Counted from the first letter of the stretch, positions 1-9,128 are shown. The stretch is 64,000 nucleotides of DNA from an uncultured Afifella sp. (GCA_947259045.1 CAMYKZ010000002.1:1-64000), one strand, 5' to 3'. Numbers and translations: made by a program. The notes: generated from the letters alone by a model not told the origin.

Positions 1-1
1 T

Positions 2-298
2 GCCTTCATCACCGCGTCGCCGCTTGTCATCATTCAGATCCTGTCGGTCACCATATTCCTGACCGGCAATTCTTTCGGGCCGGCATTATTGAGCATGGGA
101 GAAGATCGAATACTTGTTCGTATCACCCTTGCCGCAACTATTGCCTTCTTTGTTGCATTTTTCCCCCTGGTGCACGTTTTTGACGCGATGGGCGCCAATC
201 TGAGCCATCTTCTGTTCAATATGATCTGGCTGCTCGGTTGCCTGTTCATATTTCTCCGCCGCACCGGTGCGGCGAAAACCGCGTTAGCGGGCGACTGA
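2..298 (+). CDS. Polysaccharide flippase (Wzx/MATE-like), C-terminal end only
   Basis: The reading frame is open from the left edge to the TGA ending at 298, giving about 98 residues, so the gene starts outside the window. The piece contains hydrophobic segments separated by short polar loops, including an FGPALLSMGED stretch and a later GANLSHLLFNMIW stretch. This is the pattern of the last helices of oligosaccharide flippases, in which helix hairpins alternate with a conserved Gly-Ala turn. Such proteins move lipid-linked sugar repeat units across the inner membrane. The convergent glycosyltransferase next door supports a surface-polysaccharide locus. The family call rests on the C-terminus only; another multi-spanning transporter is possible. 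Confidence 0.5.
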   Translation, partial: AFITASPLVIIQILSVTIFLTGNSFGPALLSMGEDRILVRITLAATIAFFVAFFPLVHVFDAMGANLSHLLFNMIWLLGCLFIFLRRTGAAKTALAGD

Positions 299-368
299 CG
301 TGTGACGGTGTTCCACAGCAGATTCCGACCGTTCGCTGCGCGCTCCGAGCAGGCGCAATCCAGCCGTG

Positions 369-1532
369 TCAAAGACCCATTTCCGAAAGCAGAAGACGGT
401 TGACCGCGTGAACATCGAACCGCTCACGGGCAAAATGGTGCGAACGTTCTCCCATTGCAGTGAAGAGTTCGGGTTCGTTCAGCAAAGCCTCCATTGCTTT
501 CGCCAGTTTCTCAGGCTGGCGCGGCGGAACCAGCAGACCGTTTTCACCATTCGTTACCGTATCGCGACATCCGGGAGTGTCTGCCGTGATGATCGCCCGC
601 CCGGTCGCCATTGCCTCCAGGATCGTCCGCGGGATTCCTTCACGGTAATAGGACGGCAGAACAAATGCGCTGCAAGCGGCGAGATAAGGCCGGACATCCC
701 GCGTCTCACCCAGATATTCAATAACACCCTCTTTAACCCAGCCATCGACATCGGCACGGGAGATAGCTGTCGGATTGGGGTCGAACGGCCCCAGCAACTG
801 AAAACGGACATTCTCATGGCGTTGGCGCAGATTTCGCGCCGCTTCCACATAGTCGACAATTCCCTTGTCGTGCAGCAACCGCGCAATCAGCAGGAAGACC
901 GGAGGATCGTGCGGCGGAACGGATCGGCAGAAGCGGTCCAGATCGACACCTGAGCCCGGCACGGCCATCATTCGCGACATATCGGCGATCATTCGGTTCT
1001 TGCAGACATCCGCAGCGTCCGCGTCATTATAGACAAAGACACGTTCAGCGCCGGCAAGTGCAGACCGGTAAAGCCAGATACTGATCTGCCGAACGAATGC
1101 CATCGGTCCGGCGGGTCTGGCATCACGGAAAACGTGACCAAGCCCGGTAATGAGGGCAAAACGGTGCGGCACACCGGCAAGACGCGCCGCCAGACCGCCA
1201 TAGATGATCGGCTTCATCGTGTAGGGCAGCACGGTATCAGGTCGGATTTTACGAAAATGCCGCCATAATACAAACAGAGTTCGCAGATCGGCCAGAGGAT
1301 TGAGACCGGTTCTGGCCATCGGGATCTGTATGAACCGCACGCCAATATCCTCCAGGACACCCACGGTTTCGGCGTCATCCTCGGGAGCAAATGCCACGAC
1401 ATCATGACCTGCTTCGGTCATCCTCTTCAAAAGCTCCAGGCGGAAGTTGACGAGAGACAATGTCAAACTGGCGATGACGGCCACACGCCGTCCACCCTCC
1501 GCCGACACCGGCTCTTTCGATCGATCTGTCAT
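369..1532 (-). CDS. Family 4 glycosyltransferase (GT-B fold)
   Basis: A 387-residue protein using the ATG at 1532 (MTDRSKEP); a TTG at 1604 would add 24 residues of poor quality. The N-terminal half has the GT4 start (VAVIASLTLSLVNFR, then a GHDVVAFAPEDD strand-loop), typical of EpsD/PglA-like enzymes that bind a lipid-linked acceptor. The C-terminal nucleotide-sugar half has FLLIARLLHDKGI, LLGPFDPNP and the E-x7-E motif (EGIPRTILE) followed by AMATGRAII. It should transfer a sugar from a nucleotide donor to a growing surface glycan on the cytoplasmic face of the membrane. It converges on the truncated flippase, so the two probably belong to one polysaccharide locus extending leftward. Donor and acceptor cannot be predicted. 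Confidence 0.85.
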   Translation of the reverse strand: MTDRSKEPVSAEGGRRVAVIASLTLSLVNFRLELLKRMTEAGHDVVAFAPEDDAETVGVLEDIGVRFIQIPMARTGLNPLADLRTLFVLWRHFRKIRPDTVLPYTMKPIIYGGLAARLAGVPHRFALITGLGHVFRDARPAGPMAFVRQISIWLYRSALAGAERVFVYNDADAADVCKNRMIADMSRMMAVPGSGVDLDRFCRSVPPHDPPVFLLIARLLHDKGIVDYVEAARNLRQRHENVRFQLLGPFDPNPTAISRADVDGWVKEGVIEYLGETRDVRPYLAACSAFVLPSYYREGIPRTILEAMATGRAIITADTPGCRDTVTNGENGLLVPPRQPEKLAKAMEALLNEPELFTAMGERSHHFARERFDVHAVNRLLLSEMGL

Positions 1533-1832
1533 GTTTGCATTGTCCGAGGAAATAAACACAATCGCAACCGGGCGGAATTCAACCTTGCGCCGGGAATCCA
1601 GCAAGATTCCTGAACGCCATCAAAATTTCGTCCCCGATCCTGCCGCTGATAACCCAGCCCCTGAGTCCCGTCCATAGCGTAGTGGAGTCCATCGGAGATG
1701 AGGCGTTACCCGATGCGCCCTCGGCGGGAGTTCCGGGATCACACCGGCGTCAGTTTCCCGCTTCCATTGGTATGTCCGGCGACCAACCTCAGGCTGGCAT
1801 TTCATCAGGCAAGGCATTACCAGAAGATCGCA
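1533..1832. other. Intergenic region between divergent genes
   Basis: About 300 bases separate the starts of the leftward glycosyltransferase and the rightward LysR gene. Several overlapping frames are open here only because the DNA is GC-rich. None has a convincing start or family resemblance. Two divergent promoters are expected, but I could not point to a clear -35/-10 pair. Confidence 0.4.
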
Positions 1833-2717
1833 ATGACAGATTTTCGCGACATGCAGGTTCTTGCGGCACTGGCCCGCCACAGCCATTTTGCCCGGGCTGC
1901 CGAAGAATGCGGGATATCACAATCCGCATTTTCCGCCCGCATCCGCAATCTGGAGCTGGCGCTGGGCACGCCGATCGTCAAACGCGGCAACCGCTTCATG
2001 GGCTTTACCAAGGAAGGCGAGATCGCGCTGAAATGGGCGCGGCGGCTGCTTGTCGATGTCGCCGGGCTGAAACAGGAAATCGAAGCCGCAAAAGGCGCCC
2101 TTTCCGGCCGCCTGGCCATCGGCACCGTGCCGACAGCGCTTGCCTTTGTGGCAACGGTTCCGGCCCGGTTGCGCGCCGAGCACCCGGGCCTTGTCATTCA
2201 GATCGTTTCCGCCTCCTCCTCGCAGATCCGCCGTGGTCTGGAGGATTTTTCGCTTGATGCCGGCATCACCTATCTCGACAGCGAACTGCCGGCGTCGCTA
2301 ACCATCGAGCCGCTTTACGACGAACGTTATGTGCTTCTCGCGCCGCCGGATCTCGCGCCCCGGCCAGAGGGGCATGCAACATGGCGCGAGGCGGCAGCGT
2401 TGCCGCTCTGCCTGCTGACAAAGGATATGCGCAACCGGCGCATTCTGGACGAGATTTTCGAAACCGTCGGCGCAGTTCCGCAGCCGGTCGTGGAGACCAA
2501 CGCCTTTACTGCCGCGCTGACGCAGGTGGCCAGCGGCGCGGCGGCGACGATTGCGCCGGAACTGCTGGCCGACAGCCTGCCGATCGCCGCAGGCGCGGTA
2601 AGGCTGACCCTGACAGAACCGGATATTTCCAAGCCGATCTGCCTTGCCACCGCTGAGCGGGAACCGGCTTTGCCGTCCGTTCTGGCACTGGCGGACGCGC
2701 TGCGCGATCGGCCATGA
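1833..2717 (+). CDS. LysR-family transcriptional regulator, likely of formate dehydrogenase
   Basis: A 294-residue protein from the ATG at 1833 (MTDFRDMQ); an open frame extends upstream but does not resemble a LysR N-terminus. Residues about 1-60 form the LysR winged helix-turn-helix (FARAAEECGISQSAFSARIR, then LGTPIVKRG). A dimerisation helix follows, then the two-lobed inducer-binding domain beginning around GRLAIGTVPTAL. It lies 94 bases upstream of the formate dehydrogenase genes on the same strand, the arrangement seen for FdsR/FdhR-type regulators. It therefore probably controls that operon in response to formate or a related metabolite. The family is certain; the target is inferred from position. 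Confidence 0.9.
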   Translation: MTDFRDMQVLAALARHSHFARAAEECGISQSAFSARIRNLELALGTPIVKRGNRFMGFTKEGEIALKWARRLLVDVAGLKQEIEAAKGALSGRLAIGTVPTALAFVATVPARLRAEHPGLVIQIVSASSSQIRRGLEDFSLDAGITYLDSELPASLTIEPLYDERYVLLAPPDLAPRPEGHATWREAAALPLCLLTKDMRNRRILDEIFETVGAVPQPVVETNAFTAALTQVASGAAATIAPELLADSLPIAAGAVRLTLTEPDISKPICLATAEREPALPSVLALADALRDRP

Positions 2718-2811
2718 TAGGCAGCGGCGAACGCGCCATCGGAAAAAACGATTTGCTGCTGTCGACTTGTTCCGCTTTCGGTATCCGCGATAGGGTTCGG
2801 GAAGGACAAAC

Positions 2812-4542
2812 ATGACTGTGCTCAATAACAAATCCGGGCTCAACAACAAATCCGGGCTCGACGACAGGACCGGCGTGTGGAAATCGGGCCGCGGCAAGGG
2901 CCGGCGGACGCCGAAGGGCCGCCAGGTCGATGATACGGCGCTTGCCGATATCCGCACCTTGCTGGGCGACCGCCCGCGCCGGCGCGATCTCCTGATCGAA
3001 CATCTGCATCTTGTTCAGGACAGATACGGCCATCTGTCCGCTGCCCACCTTCGCGCGCTGGCCGACGAGATGCGGCTGGCCCAGGCGGAAGTGTTCGAGG
3101 TCGCCAGTTTTTACGCCCATTTCGATGTGATCAAGGAAGACGAAACCGCACCGCCGGAATTCACTATCCGGGTGTGCGATTCGCTCTCCTGCGAACTGGC
3201 GGGCGCCCAGGCACTGCTGAAGGACCTGAGTGCGGAATATGACGGCGGCGGCAAGGTCCGCGTCGTGCGCGCGCCCTGCATGGGCCGCTGCGACACCGCG
3301 CCTACGCTGGAACTGGGCCACAATCACGTCGATCATGCGACGCCTGAAAAGGTCGCCGATGCGATCGCCGGCAACCACACCCATCCGCACATGCCCGCCT
3401 ATGAGACTTTCAAGGCTTATCGCGAAAGCGGCGGTTACGATCAGCTTGAAGCCCTGCGCGGCGGCAGCAGGACACCTGATGAAATCCAGGACGATGTGCT
3501 GGCGTCCGGCCTGCGCGGCCTTGGCGGCGCGGGATTCCCGTCGGGCCGCAAATGGTCGTTCGTGCGCGCCGAAGAAGGTCCGCGCTATCTGGCGGTCAAC
3601 GGCGATGAAGGCGAGCCCGGAACGTTCAAGGACCGCTATTACCTGGAACGCGAACCGCATCTCTTCCTGGAAGGCATGCTGATCGCCGCATGGGCGGTCG
3701 AGGCGGAAACCTGCTTCATCTATATGCGCGACGAATATCCAGCAGTGCTGGAAATCCTGTGCCGCGAGATTGCAGCGCTTGAAGAAGCCGGCCTTGTCCA
3801 GCCCGGTCACATCGACCTGCGCCGTGGCGCGGGCGCCTATATCTGCGGCGAAGAATCCGCGATGATTGAATCGATTGAGGGCAAACGCGGCCTGCCCCGC
3901 CACCGACCGCCGTTTGTCGCCCAGGTCGGCGTCTTCGACCGCCCGACCCTGGTGCACAATGTGGAAACGCTGCACTGGGTGACGAAAGTGGTGCGTGAAG
4001 GCCCGCAAGTGCTGAACGCACACGAAAAGAACGGCCGCAAGGGCCTGCGCTCCTATTCGGTGTCCGGCCGGGTGAGCGCGCCGGGCGTCTATCTGCTGCC
4101 GGCCGGCTCCACCATTATCGACATTATCGAAGCGGCAGGCGGGATGGCCGACGGACATGTCTTCAAGGCCTACCAGCCGGGCGGCCCCTCCGCCGGCCTG
4201 TTGCCGGCGACGATGAACGATGTGCCGCTGGATTTCGATACGCTGCAGCCGCACGGCTCGTTCATCGGTTCCGCTGCAGTGGTGGTTCTCTCCGACAAGG
4301 ATAAAGTCCGCGATGCGGCGCTGAACATGCTGCGGTTCTTCGAGGATGAAAGCTGCGGCCAGTGCACGCCGTGCCGGGTCGGCTGCGAAAAGGCGGTCAG
4401 GCTGATGCAGGCCGACCGATGGGACCAGCCCCTGCTGGAAGACCTCTGCCAGGCGATGGCGGATGCCTCGATCTGCGGCCTGGGACAGGCGGCACCCAAT
4501 CCGATCCGCCTGACAATCAAACATTTTTCTGAGGAGATCTGA
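2812..4542 (+). CDS. fdhB: NAD-dependent formate dehydrogenase, beta subunit (NuoE-NuoF fusion)
   Basis: A 576-residue protein combining two parts normally encoded separately (FdsG and FdsB). Residues about 40-190 are NuoE-like, with four [2Fe-2S] cysteines at 122, 127, 156 and 160. Residues about 200-576 are NuoF-like: a glycine-rich NADH/FMN region GLRGLGGAGFPSGR near 233-246, GDEGEPGTFKDR at 264-275, and C-terminal [4Fe-4S] cysteines at 515, 518, 521 and 555. It passes electrons from the alpha subunit to NAD+ in a soluble cytoplasmic complex. The size and fusion match Methylorubrum Fdh1B. The first 16 residues contain an exact NNKSGL duplication. Only three bases separate it from fdhA, so the two are translated together. 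Confidence 0.93.
   Translation: MTVLNNKSGLNNKSGLDDRTGVWKSGRGKGRRTPKGRQVDDTALADIRTLLGDRPRRRDLLIEHLHLVQDRYGHLSAAHLRALADEMRLAQAEVFEVASFYAHFDVIKEDETAPPEFTIRVCDSLSCELAGAQALLKDLSAEYDGGGKVRVVRAPCMGRCDTAPTLELGHNHVDHATPEKVADAIAGNHTHPHMPAYETFKAYRESGGYDQLEALRGGSRTPDEIQDDVLASGLRGLGGAGFPSGRKWSFVRAEEGPRYLAVNGDEGEPGTFKDRYYLEREPHLFLEGMLIAAWAVEAETCFIYMRDEYPAVLEILCREIAALEEAGLVQPGHIDLRRGAGAYICGEESAMIESIEGKRGLPRHRPPFVAQVGVFDRPTLVHNVETLHWVTKVVREGPQVLNAHEKNGRKGLRSYSVSGRVSAPGVYLLPAGSTIIDIIEAAGGMADGHVFKAYQPGGPSAGLLPATMNDVPLDFDTLQPHGSFIGSAAVVVLSDKDKVRDAALNMLRFFEDESCGQCTPCRVGCEKAVRLMQADRWDQPLLEDLCQAMADASICGLGQAAPNPIRLTIKHFSEEI
2821..2856 (+). repeat. Tandem duplication of an 18-bp unit at the 5' end of fdhB
   Basis: Two adjacent 18-base copies (2821-2838 and 2839-2856) differ at one base and encode NNKSGL twice in the presumably disordered N-terminus of the beta subunit. 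A weaker third copy (ctcgacgacagg) follows. It looks like a recent slippage duplication with no obvious functional effect. Confidence 0.85.
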
Positions 4543-4545
4543 GCC

Positions 4546-7341
4546 ATGGCTGACGGATCAACCCCAAAAACAGTAACCTTCACGCTCAACGGCAAGGAAA
4601 CGATTGCGCTGGAAGGCCAGACGATCTGGGATGCAGCCCATGGAACAGGGCTGACCATTCCGCATCTGTGCCACAGCCCCGAACCCGGCTACCGGCCGGA
4701 CGGAAATTGCCGCGCCTGCATGGTCGAAGTCGAGGGCGACCGGACGCTTGTCGCCTCCTGTATCCGTCCGGTTGCCGAAGGCATGGTCGTCAAGACAGAT
4801 ACGGACCGGGCGCAGACGGCGCGCAGGACGGTGATCGAAATGCTCGCGGCCGACCAGCCGGCGCGCAGCGATGCCCATGATCGCTCATCGCATTTCTGGG
4901 ATATGGCAGATCAGCAGGGCGTGACTGAAAGCCGGTTCCCGGCAATGCAGCCCGACCGGGTTCCGCTGCTCGATTCCTCCCATGTCGCCATGCGGGTCAA
5001 TCTCGACGCCTGCATTCATTGCAATCTGTGCGTCCGCGCCTGCCGCGAAGTGCAGGTCAACGATGTCATCGGCATGGCCGGTCGCGGTCATGATTCCAAG
5101 ATCGTTTTCGATTTCGACGATCCGATGGGCGAGAGCACCTGCGTCGCCTGTGGCGAATGCGTTCAGGCCTGCCCGACCGGCGCACTGATGCCGGCAACCG
5201 CCGTCGACGCCGATGAGCGCGGCGACAGCAAGGCCTTTGACCGCGAAGTCAAGTCGGTCTGCCCCTATTGCGGCGTCGGCTGCCAGCTTTCCTTCAAGAT
5301 CAAGGATGACAAGATTGCCTGGGTCGATGGCATTGACGGCCCGGCCAATGAAAACCGGCTCTGCGTCAAGGGCCGTTTCGGTTTTGACTATATCACCCAT
5401 CCCCACCGGCTGACCAAACCGCTGATCCGCCGCGACGATGCGCCGGAAAAGGGCCTGAATGTCGACCCGGCCAGTCCCCTCACCCATTTCCGCGAAGCGA
5501 CATGGGACGAAGCGCTCGACAGGGCCGCCGGCGGGATGGCGCAACTGCGCGATGCCGAAGGAGGCCGGGCCGTCGCCGGGTTCGGTTCGGCAAAATGCTC
5601 CAACGAAGAGGCCTATCTGTTCCAGAAGCTGATCCGCACCGGTTTCGGCCACAACAATGTCGACCATTGCACCCGGCTCTGCCATGCCTCCTCCGTGGCG
5701 GCGCTACTGGAAAATGTCGGCTCCGGCGCGGTGACGGCGACATTCAACGAGATCGAGAATGCCGACGTGGCGATCGTCATCGGCGCCAACCCGACTGAAA
5801 ACCACCCCGTGGCGGCGACCTATTTCAAGCAATTCGCCAAACGTGGCGGCAAGCTGATCGTGATGGATCCGCGCGGCCAGGGATTGCGGCGCCACGCAAC
5901 CCACATGCTGCAGTTCCGACCGGGCGCCGATGTCTCCATGCTCAACGCCATCATGCATGTGATCGTCGAGGAACGGCTTTACGACGAGCAGTATATCGCC
6001 GGATTCACGGAAAACTGGGATGCGATGAAAGAGCATCTGAAGGGCTTTCCGCCGGAAAAAATGGCCGATCATTGCGGTATCGATGCCGATACCTTGCGCG
6101 CCGTCGCCCGCGATTTCGCCACCGCCAAGGCGGCCATGATCTTCTGGGGCATGGGCATTTCCCAGCACATTCACGGAACCGACAATTCACGCTGCCTGAT
6201 CTCGCTGGCGCTGATGTGCGGCCAGGTCGGCCGGCCCGGTTCCGGCCTGCACCCGCTGCGCGGCCAGAACAATGTCCAGGGCGCGTCCGATGCCGGGCTG
6301 GTCCCGATGTTCCTGCCGGACTATCAGTCGGTGACCGATGACGGTGTCCGTTCCGCCTTTACCGATGTCTGGGGCACGCCGGATTTCTCCAGCGAAAAGG
6401 GCCTGACCGTGGTTGAAATCATGGATGCCGTCCATGATGGGCAGATCAAGGGCATGTATGTGCTCGGCGAAAACCCGGCCATGTCGGACCCGGATGTCGA
6501 ACATGCCCGCGATGCGCTGGCCAAGCTCGACCATCTGGTGGTGCAGGACGTCTTTTTGACGGAGACGGCCAATTATGCCGATGTCATCCTGCCGGCATCG
6601 GCTTGGGCGGAGAAGACCGGCACCGTCACCAATACAAACCGCCAGGTGCAGATGGGCCGTCCGGCGGTTCCGCCGCCGGGCGAAGCCCGCGAGGACTGGT
6701 GGATCACCGTTGAGTTGGCAAACCGCCTCGGTCTTGGCTGGACTTACAGTCATCCGAGCGAAGTTTTCGCGGAAATGAAACTGAACATGAACTCGCTCGA
6801 CAATATCACCTGGGATCGCCTGGAGGCCGAAGGTGCAGTGACCTACCCGTCGCTCTCGCCGGAGGATCCCGGCCAGGCGATTGTCTTCGGCGACGGTTTC
6901 CCGCGGCCTGAAGGGCGGGCGCGATTCACGCCGGCCTCCATCATTCCGCCGGCGGAAGTACCGGATGCCGAATTCCCGATGGTGCTGACGACCGGCCGCC
7001 AGCTGGAACATTGGCATACCGGTTCCATGACGCGGCGCGCGGCCGTGCTCGACTGGGCGGAGCCCGAAGCCAATGCATCATTGAATCCCAAGACGCTGCG
7101 CATGCTTGGCGTTGCGCCGGGTGATCTGATTACAATCGCAACCCGCCGCGGCGCCATCACCATCATGGCCCGCGCCGACCGCGGGGTGGCGGAAGATATG
7201 GTGTTCGTGCCGTTCGCCTATGTCGAAGCCGCGGCCAATGTACTGACCAATCCGCAGCTTGACCCCTATGGCAAGATCCCGGAATTCAAGTTCGCCGCTT
7301 GCCGGGTCGAGAAGATACCGGCTGCGGTCGCGGCTGAGTGA
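4546..7341 (+). CDS. fdhA: Formate dehydrogenase alpha subunit (bis-MGD, Cys type)
   Basis: A 931-residue catalytic subunit that oxidises formate to CO2. In order: an N-terminal plant-type [2Fe-2S] domain (Cys 42, 55, 58, 72), two ferredoxin-type [4Fe-4S] motifs (Cys 156/159/162/166 and 199/202/205/209), then the molybdopterin domain with its own cluster (Cys 239/242/246/273). The metal ligand region reads HCTRLCHASS, so Cys379-His380 replaces the Sec-His of selenium enzymes. The C-terminus is the usual molydopterin dinucleotide-binding domain (VLTTGRQLEHWHTG). The metal may be Mo or W, as in Methylorubrum Fdh1; sequence alone does not decide. A strong Shine-Dalgarno (gaggag) precedes the ATG. 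The nearby oxalate and hut pathways both generate formate, its substrate. Confidence 0.95.
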   Translation: MADGSTPKTVTFTLNGKETIALEGQTIWDAAHGTGLTIPHLCHSPEPGYRPDGNCRACMVEVEGDRTLVASCIRPVAEGMVVKTDTDRAQTARRTVIEMLAADQPARSDAHDRSSHFWDMADQQGVTESRFPAMQPDRVPLLDSSHVAMRVNLDACIHCNLCVRACREVQVNDVIGMAGRGHDSKIVFDFDDPMGESTCVACGECVQACPTGALMPATAVDADERGDSKAFDREVKSVCPYCGVGCQLSFKIKDDKIAWVDGIDGPANENRLCVKGRFGFDYITHPHRLTKPLIRRDDAPEKGLNVDPASPLTHFREATWDEALDRAAGGMAQLRDAEGGRAVAGFGSAKCSNEEAYLFQKLIRTGFGHNNVDHCTRLCHASSVAALLENVGSGAVTATFNEIENADVAIVIGANPTENHPVAATYFKQFAKRGGKLIVMDPRGQGLRRHATHMLQFRPGADVSMLNAIMHVIVEERLYDEQYIAGFTENWDAMKEHLKGFPPEKMADHCGIDADTLRAVARDFATAKAAMIFWGMGISQHIHGTDNSRCLISLALMCGQVGRPGSGLHPLRGQNNVQGASDAGLVPMFLPDYQSVTDDGVRSAFTDVWGTPDFSSEKGLTVVEIMDAVHDGQIKGMYVLGENPAMSDPDVEHARDALAKLDHLVVQDVFLTETANYADVILPASAWAEKTGTVTNTNRQVQMGRPAVPPPGEAREDWWITVELANRLGLGWTYSHPSEVFAEMKLNMNSLDNITWDRLEAEGAVTYPSLSPEDPGQAIVFGDGFPRPEGRARFTPASIIPPAEVPDAEFPMVLTTGRQLEHWHTGSMTRRAAVLDWAEPEANASLNPKTLRMLGVAPGDLITIATRRGAITIMARADRGVAEDMVFVPFAYVEAAANVLTNPQLDPYGKIPEFKFAACRVEKIPAAVAAE

Positions 7342-7349
7342 CGGCAATC

Positions 7350-7832
7350 CTATTGGGCGAATGCAGCGTCTGTTTCCGTCTTGTACGTTTCAAGGGCATA
7401 TTGATTGCCATAGAGAATCGTACTCCAGTGTCTCGTCAGACTTGCCTGGTGCACCGCTTCGCGAATTTCTTCCTCGGTTGCACCGGCGGCCTTGGCTGCC
7501 TTTGCATGGTAATAGACGCAATACTGACAGGGAATCTGCGCTGCAACTGCAAGGCCGATCAGTTCGCGGATCTTTGACGGGAGCGCCGTGTTCTTGTTCA
7601 GATCCGTGCTCTTCATCATCTCCCACCCGGCAGCTATTGCGCTTTCCGGATACACCTGCAATTCGGCCGGTACGCCGCCGATCATTTTTTGCATTTCTGC
7701 CAAAGCTGCTTCGGATGAGGCTGGATCTTGGGCTTTAACAGGACCAGAAGCGAAAAATAATCCGTAAATCGCCGCCATGATCGTCATGGCCAAAAATCGG
7801 CTTATATATCTGGTTTTGCTGGTGGTAGTCAT
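7350..7832 (-). CDS. Exported carboxymuconolactone decarboxylase/AhpD-like protein
   Basis: A 160-residue protein from the ATG at 7832, which has a GGAGGA ribosome site seven bases upstream; the ATGs at 7838 and 7865 are less well placed. Residues about 1-34 form a signal peptide ending VKAQDP. The mature part is a single CMD/AhpD-like all-helical domain with a redox CxxC followed by a histidine (PCQYCVYYH), then AGATEEEIREAV. AhpD-type proteins use the CxxC as a thiol-disulfide or peroxidase relay. Most are cytoplasmic, so the export signal is unusual. It converges on fdhA with eight bases between stops and is probably functionally separate. Confidence 0.82.
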   Translation of the reverse strand: MTTTSKTRYISRFLAMTIMAAIYGLFFASGPVKAQDPASSEAALAEMQKMIGGVPAELQVYPESAIAAGWEMMKSTDLNKNTALPSKIRELIGLAVAAQIPCQYCVYYHAKAAKAAGATEEEIREAVHQASLTRHWSTILYGNQYALETYKTETDAAFAQ

Positions 7833-8411
7833 GATCATTTCCTCCATTTTAAGTGCAGAAGACACAGACGTCGCTCTTTTTCAGAAAGCGAGGTCTGCCA
7901 TCATTGACTGACCGTCCGACGTTGCCGACCTTGGTAGGTTGGACTTATCCATTTACACGCAGTTAAAGAGCACACGCTGCGGCATGAGCTGGCCCGGCTT
8001 TGTGAATATATGATCAGAGATGCGGGCCAGTTTGTCGGCAGGCCGTGACTGCGGAACAATGCCGTTCAGACCGGCCGTTTCGATCAGCGTGGGCGATTGC
8101 AGCCACGATCCTGCCGCGTTAAACGCCCTTGTAGAGATAGTATTCCGACAATGGGGCAATTTGTAGCTGTCAAACGAATTTTCAGAACCGGTTTTACAAG
8201 ACCTTGTGGCGGCAAACCCAAATCCATTATCTGCAAAACCGAAACCGCTTACCAGCCAAAGTCGGATCTTTCCGATTTACCGAAATTCGTAGCGGACCCG
8301 TGTTGATCCGATAAACATACTGGTCTATGGTATACCACATAATGGGACTGACCCGCTGTCGGCAGTTTGAATGTTGCACAGGACAGGGTCAGGCAGGGAA
8401 GAAGCGTACGG
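7833..8411. other. 579-base intergenic stretch, possibly with a decayed gene
   Basis: This is the longest gene-poor stretch in the left half. Short frames exist on both strands (for example 7953-8159 minus, 68 codons, and 8097-8306 plus), but neither has a recognisable family or good ribosome site. The base composition is more AT-rich than in neighbouring genes near 8150-8340. The right end carries a palindromic operator upstream of the GntR gene. The remainder may hold promoters for both flanking genes or the remains of a lost gene. Confidence 0.4.
8328..8337. promoter_or_regulatory. Probable GntR/FCD operator upstream of the oxalate operon
   Basis: A perfect 10-base palindrome TGGTATACCA lies 74 bases before the GntR start. 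Many FadR/FCD-subfamily GntR regulators bind TGGTnnnACCA-like sites, so this is the likely autoregulatory site for the adjacent gene and the operon behind it. Confidence 0.6.
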
Positions 8412-9128
8412 ATGTCGATCAGCGGAAAGCTCAAGCCGGTTGCCGTGAACTTCACGTTGAAGGATCACATTTACGACGTGCTGCGCGATGCCATTCTCGA
8501 CATGAACATTTACGAAGAAGACGCCGACCTGCGGCTTGATGAGCGGGAAATGGCCGAACAGCTCGGCATTTCGCGCACGCCGATCCGCGAAGCGCTGGCC
8601 AAGCTGGAACAGGAAGGCTTTGTCGATATACAGGCCCGCAAAGGCGTCTTTATCCGGCGCAAGTCGCTTGCTGAAGTTCTCGACATGATTGTCGTCTGGG
8701 CGGCGCTGGAAAGCATGGCCGCCCGCCTGGCAACCGAAAACGCCAATGACGCCGAGCTTGGATCGCTGCGCAAGATGGCGGCGAAATACGGCCAGGACGC
8801 GGCCCGCGCGGATATTGCCGAATATTCCGAAGCCAATATCAAATTCCATCAGCGGATCCTTGAATTATCGAAGAGCCCGATGCTCAAAAGTGTCGCCGAC
8901 GGCCTGTTTCTGCACATGCACGCGGTCCGCCGCCGCGCCATGGGCGAAAGCGACCGCGCCAAGCGTTCGGTGGTTGATCACATGGAAATCATCGAGGCTC
9001 TGGAGAGCCGGAAGCCGGATCTTGCAGCGCGTCTTGTGCGCGAACACACGATGCGGCTGCACGACCACGTCCACAAAACCTGGACCAGACTGGAAAATCT
9101 TGGTGCGGTGAAATCCGCAGCCAGCTAA
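8412..9128 (+). CDS. GntR-family (FCD) regulator of the oxalate operon
   Basis: A 238-residue protein from the ATG at 8412; a TTG 45 bases upstream is a weaker option. The N-terminal winged helix contains MAEQLGISRTPIREALAKLE, the FadR-class recognition helix. An all-helical FCD effector domain follows, including the metal-binding pattern around FHQRIL and later HMEIIEALE. It sits first in the oxalate operon, 27 bases before oxc. A TGGTATACCA palindrome upstream is a fitting operator, and FCD regulators commonly sense small carboxylates. I infer that it responds to oxalate or a CoA derivative. Confidence 0.88.
   Translation: MSISGKLKPVAVNFTLKDHIYDVLRDAILDMNIYEEDADLRLDEREMAEQLGISRTPIREALAKLEQEGFVDIQARKGVFIRRKSLAEVLDMIVVWAALESMAARLATENANDAELGSLRKMAAKYGQDAARADIAEYSEANIKFHQRILELSKSPMLKSVADGLFLHMHAVRRRAMGESDRAKRSVVDHMEIIEALESRKPDLAARLVREHTMRLHDHVHKTWTRLENLGAVKSAAS

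Noticed and set aside
366-953. Long rightward frame opposite the glycosyltransferase
   Set aside because: It is antisense to a gene with clear GT4 motifs and shows no protein family features.
2506-4524. 672-codon leftward frame opposite fdhB
   Set aside because: It is a GC-rich antisense shadow of a gene with full cofactor motifs.
5668-5690. Possible selenocysteine formate dehydrogenase
   Set aside because: The metal ligand codon is TGC (Cys379) and no in-frame TGA is present.
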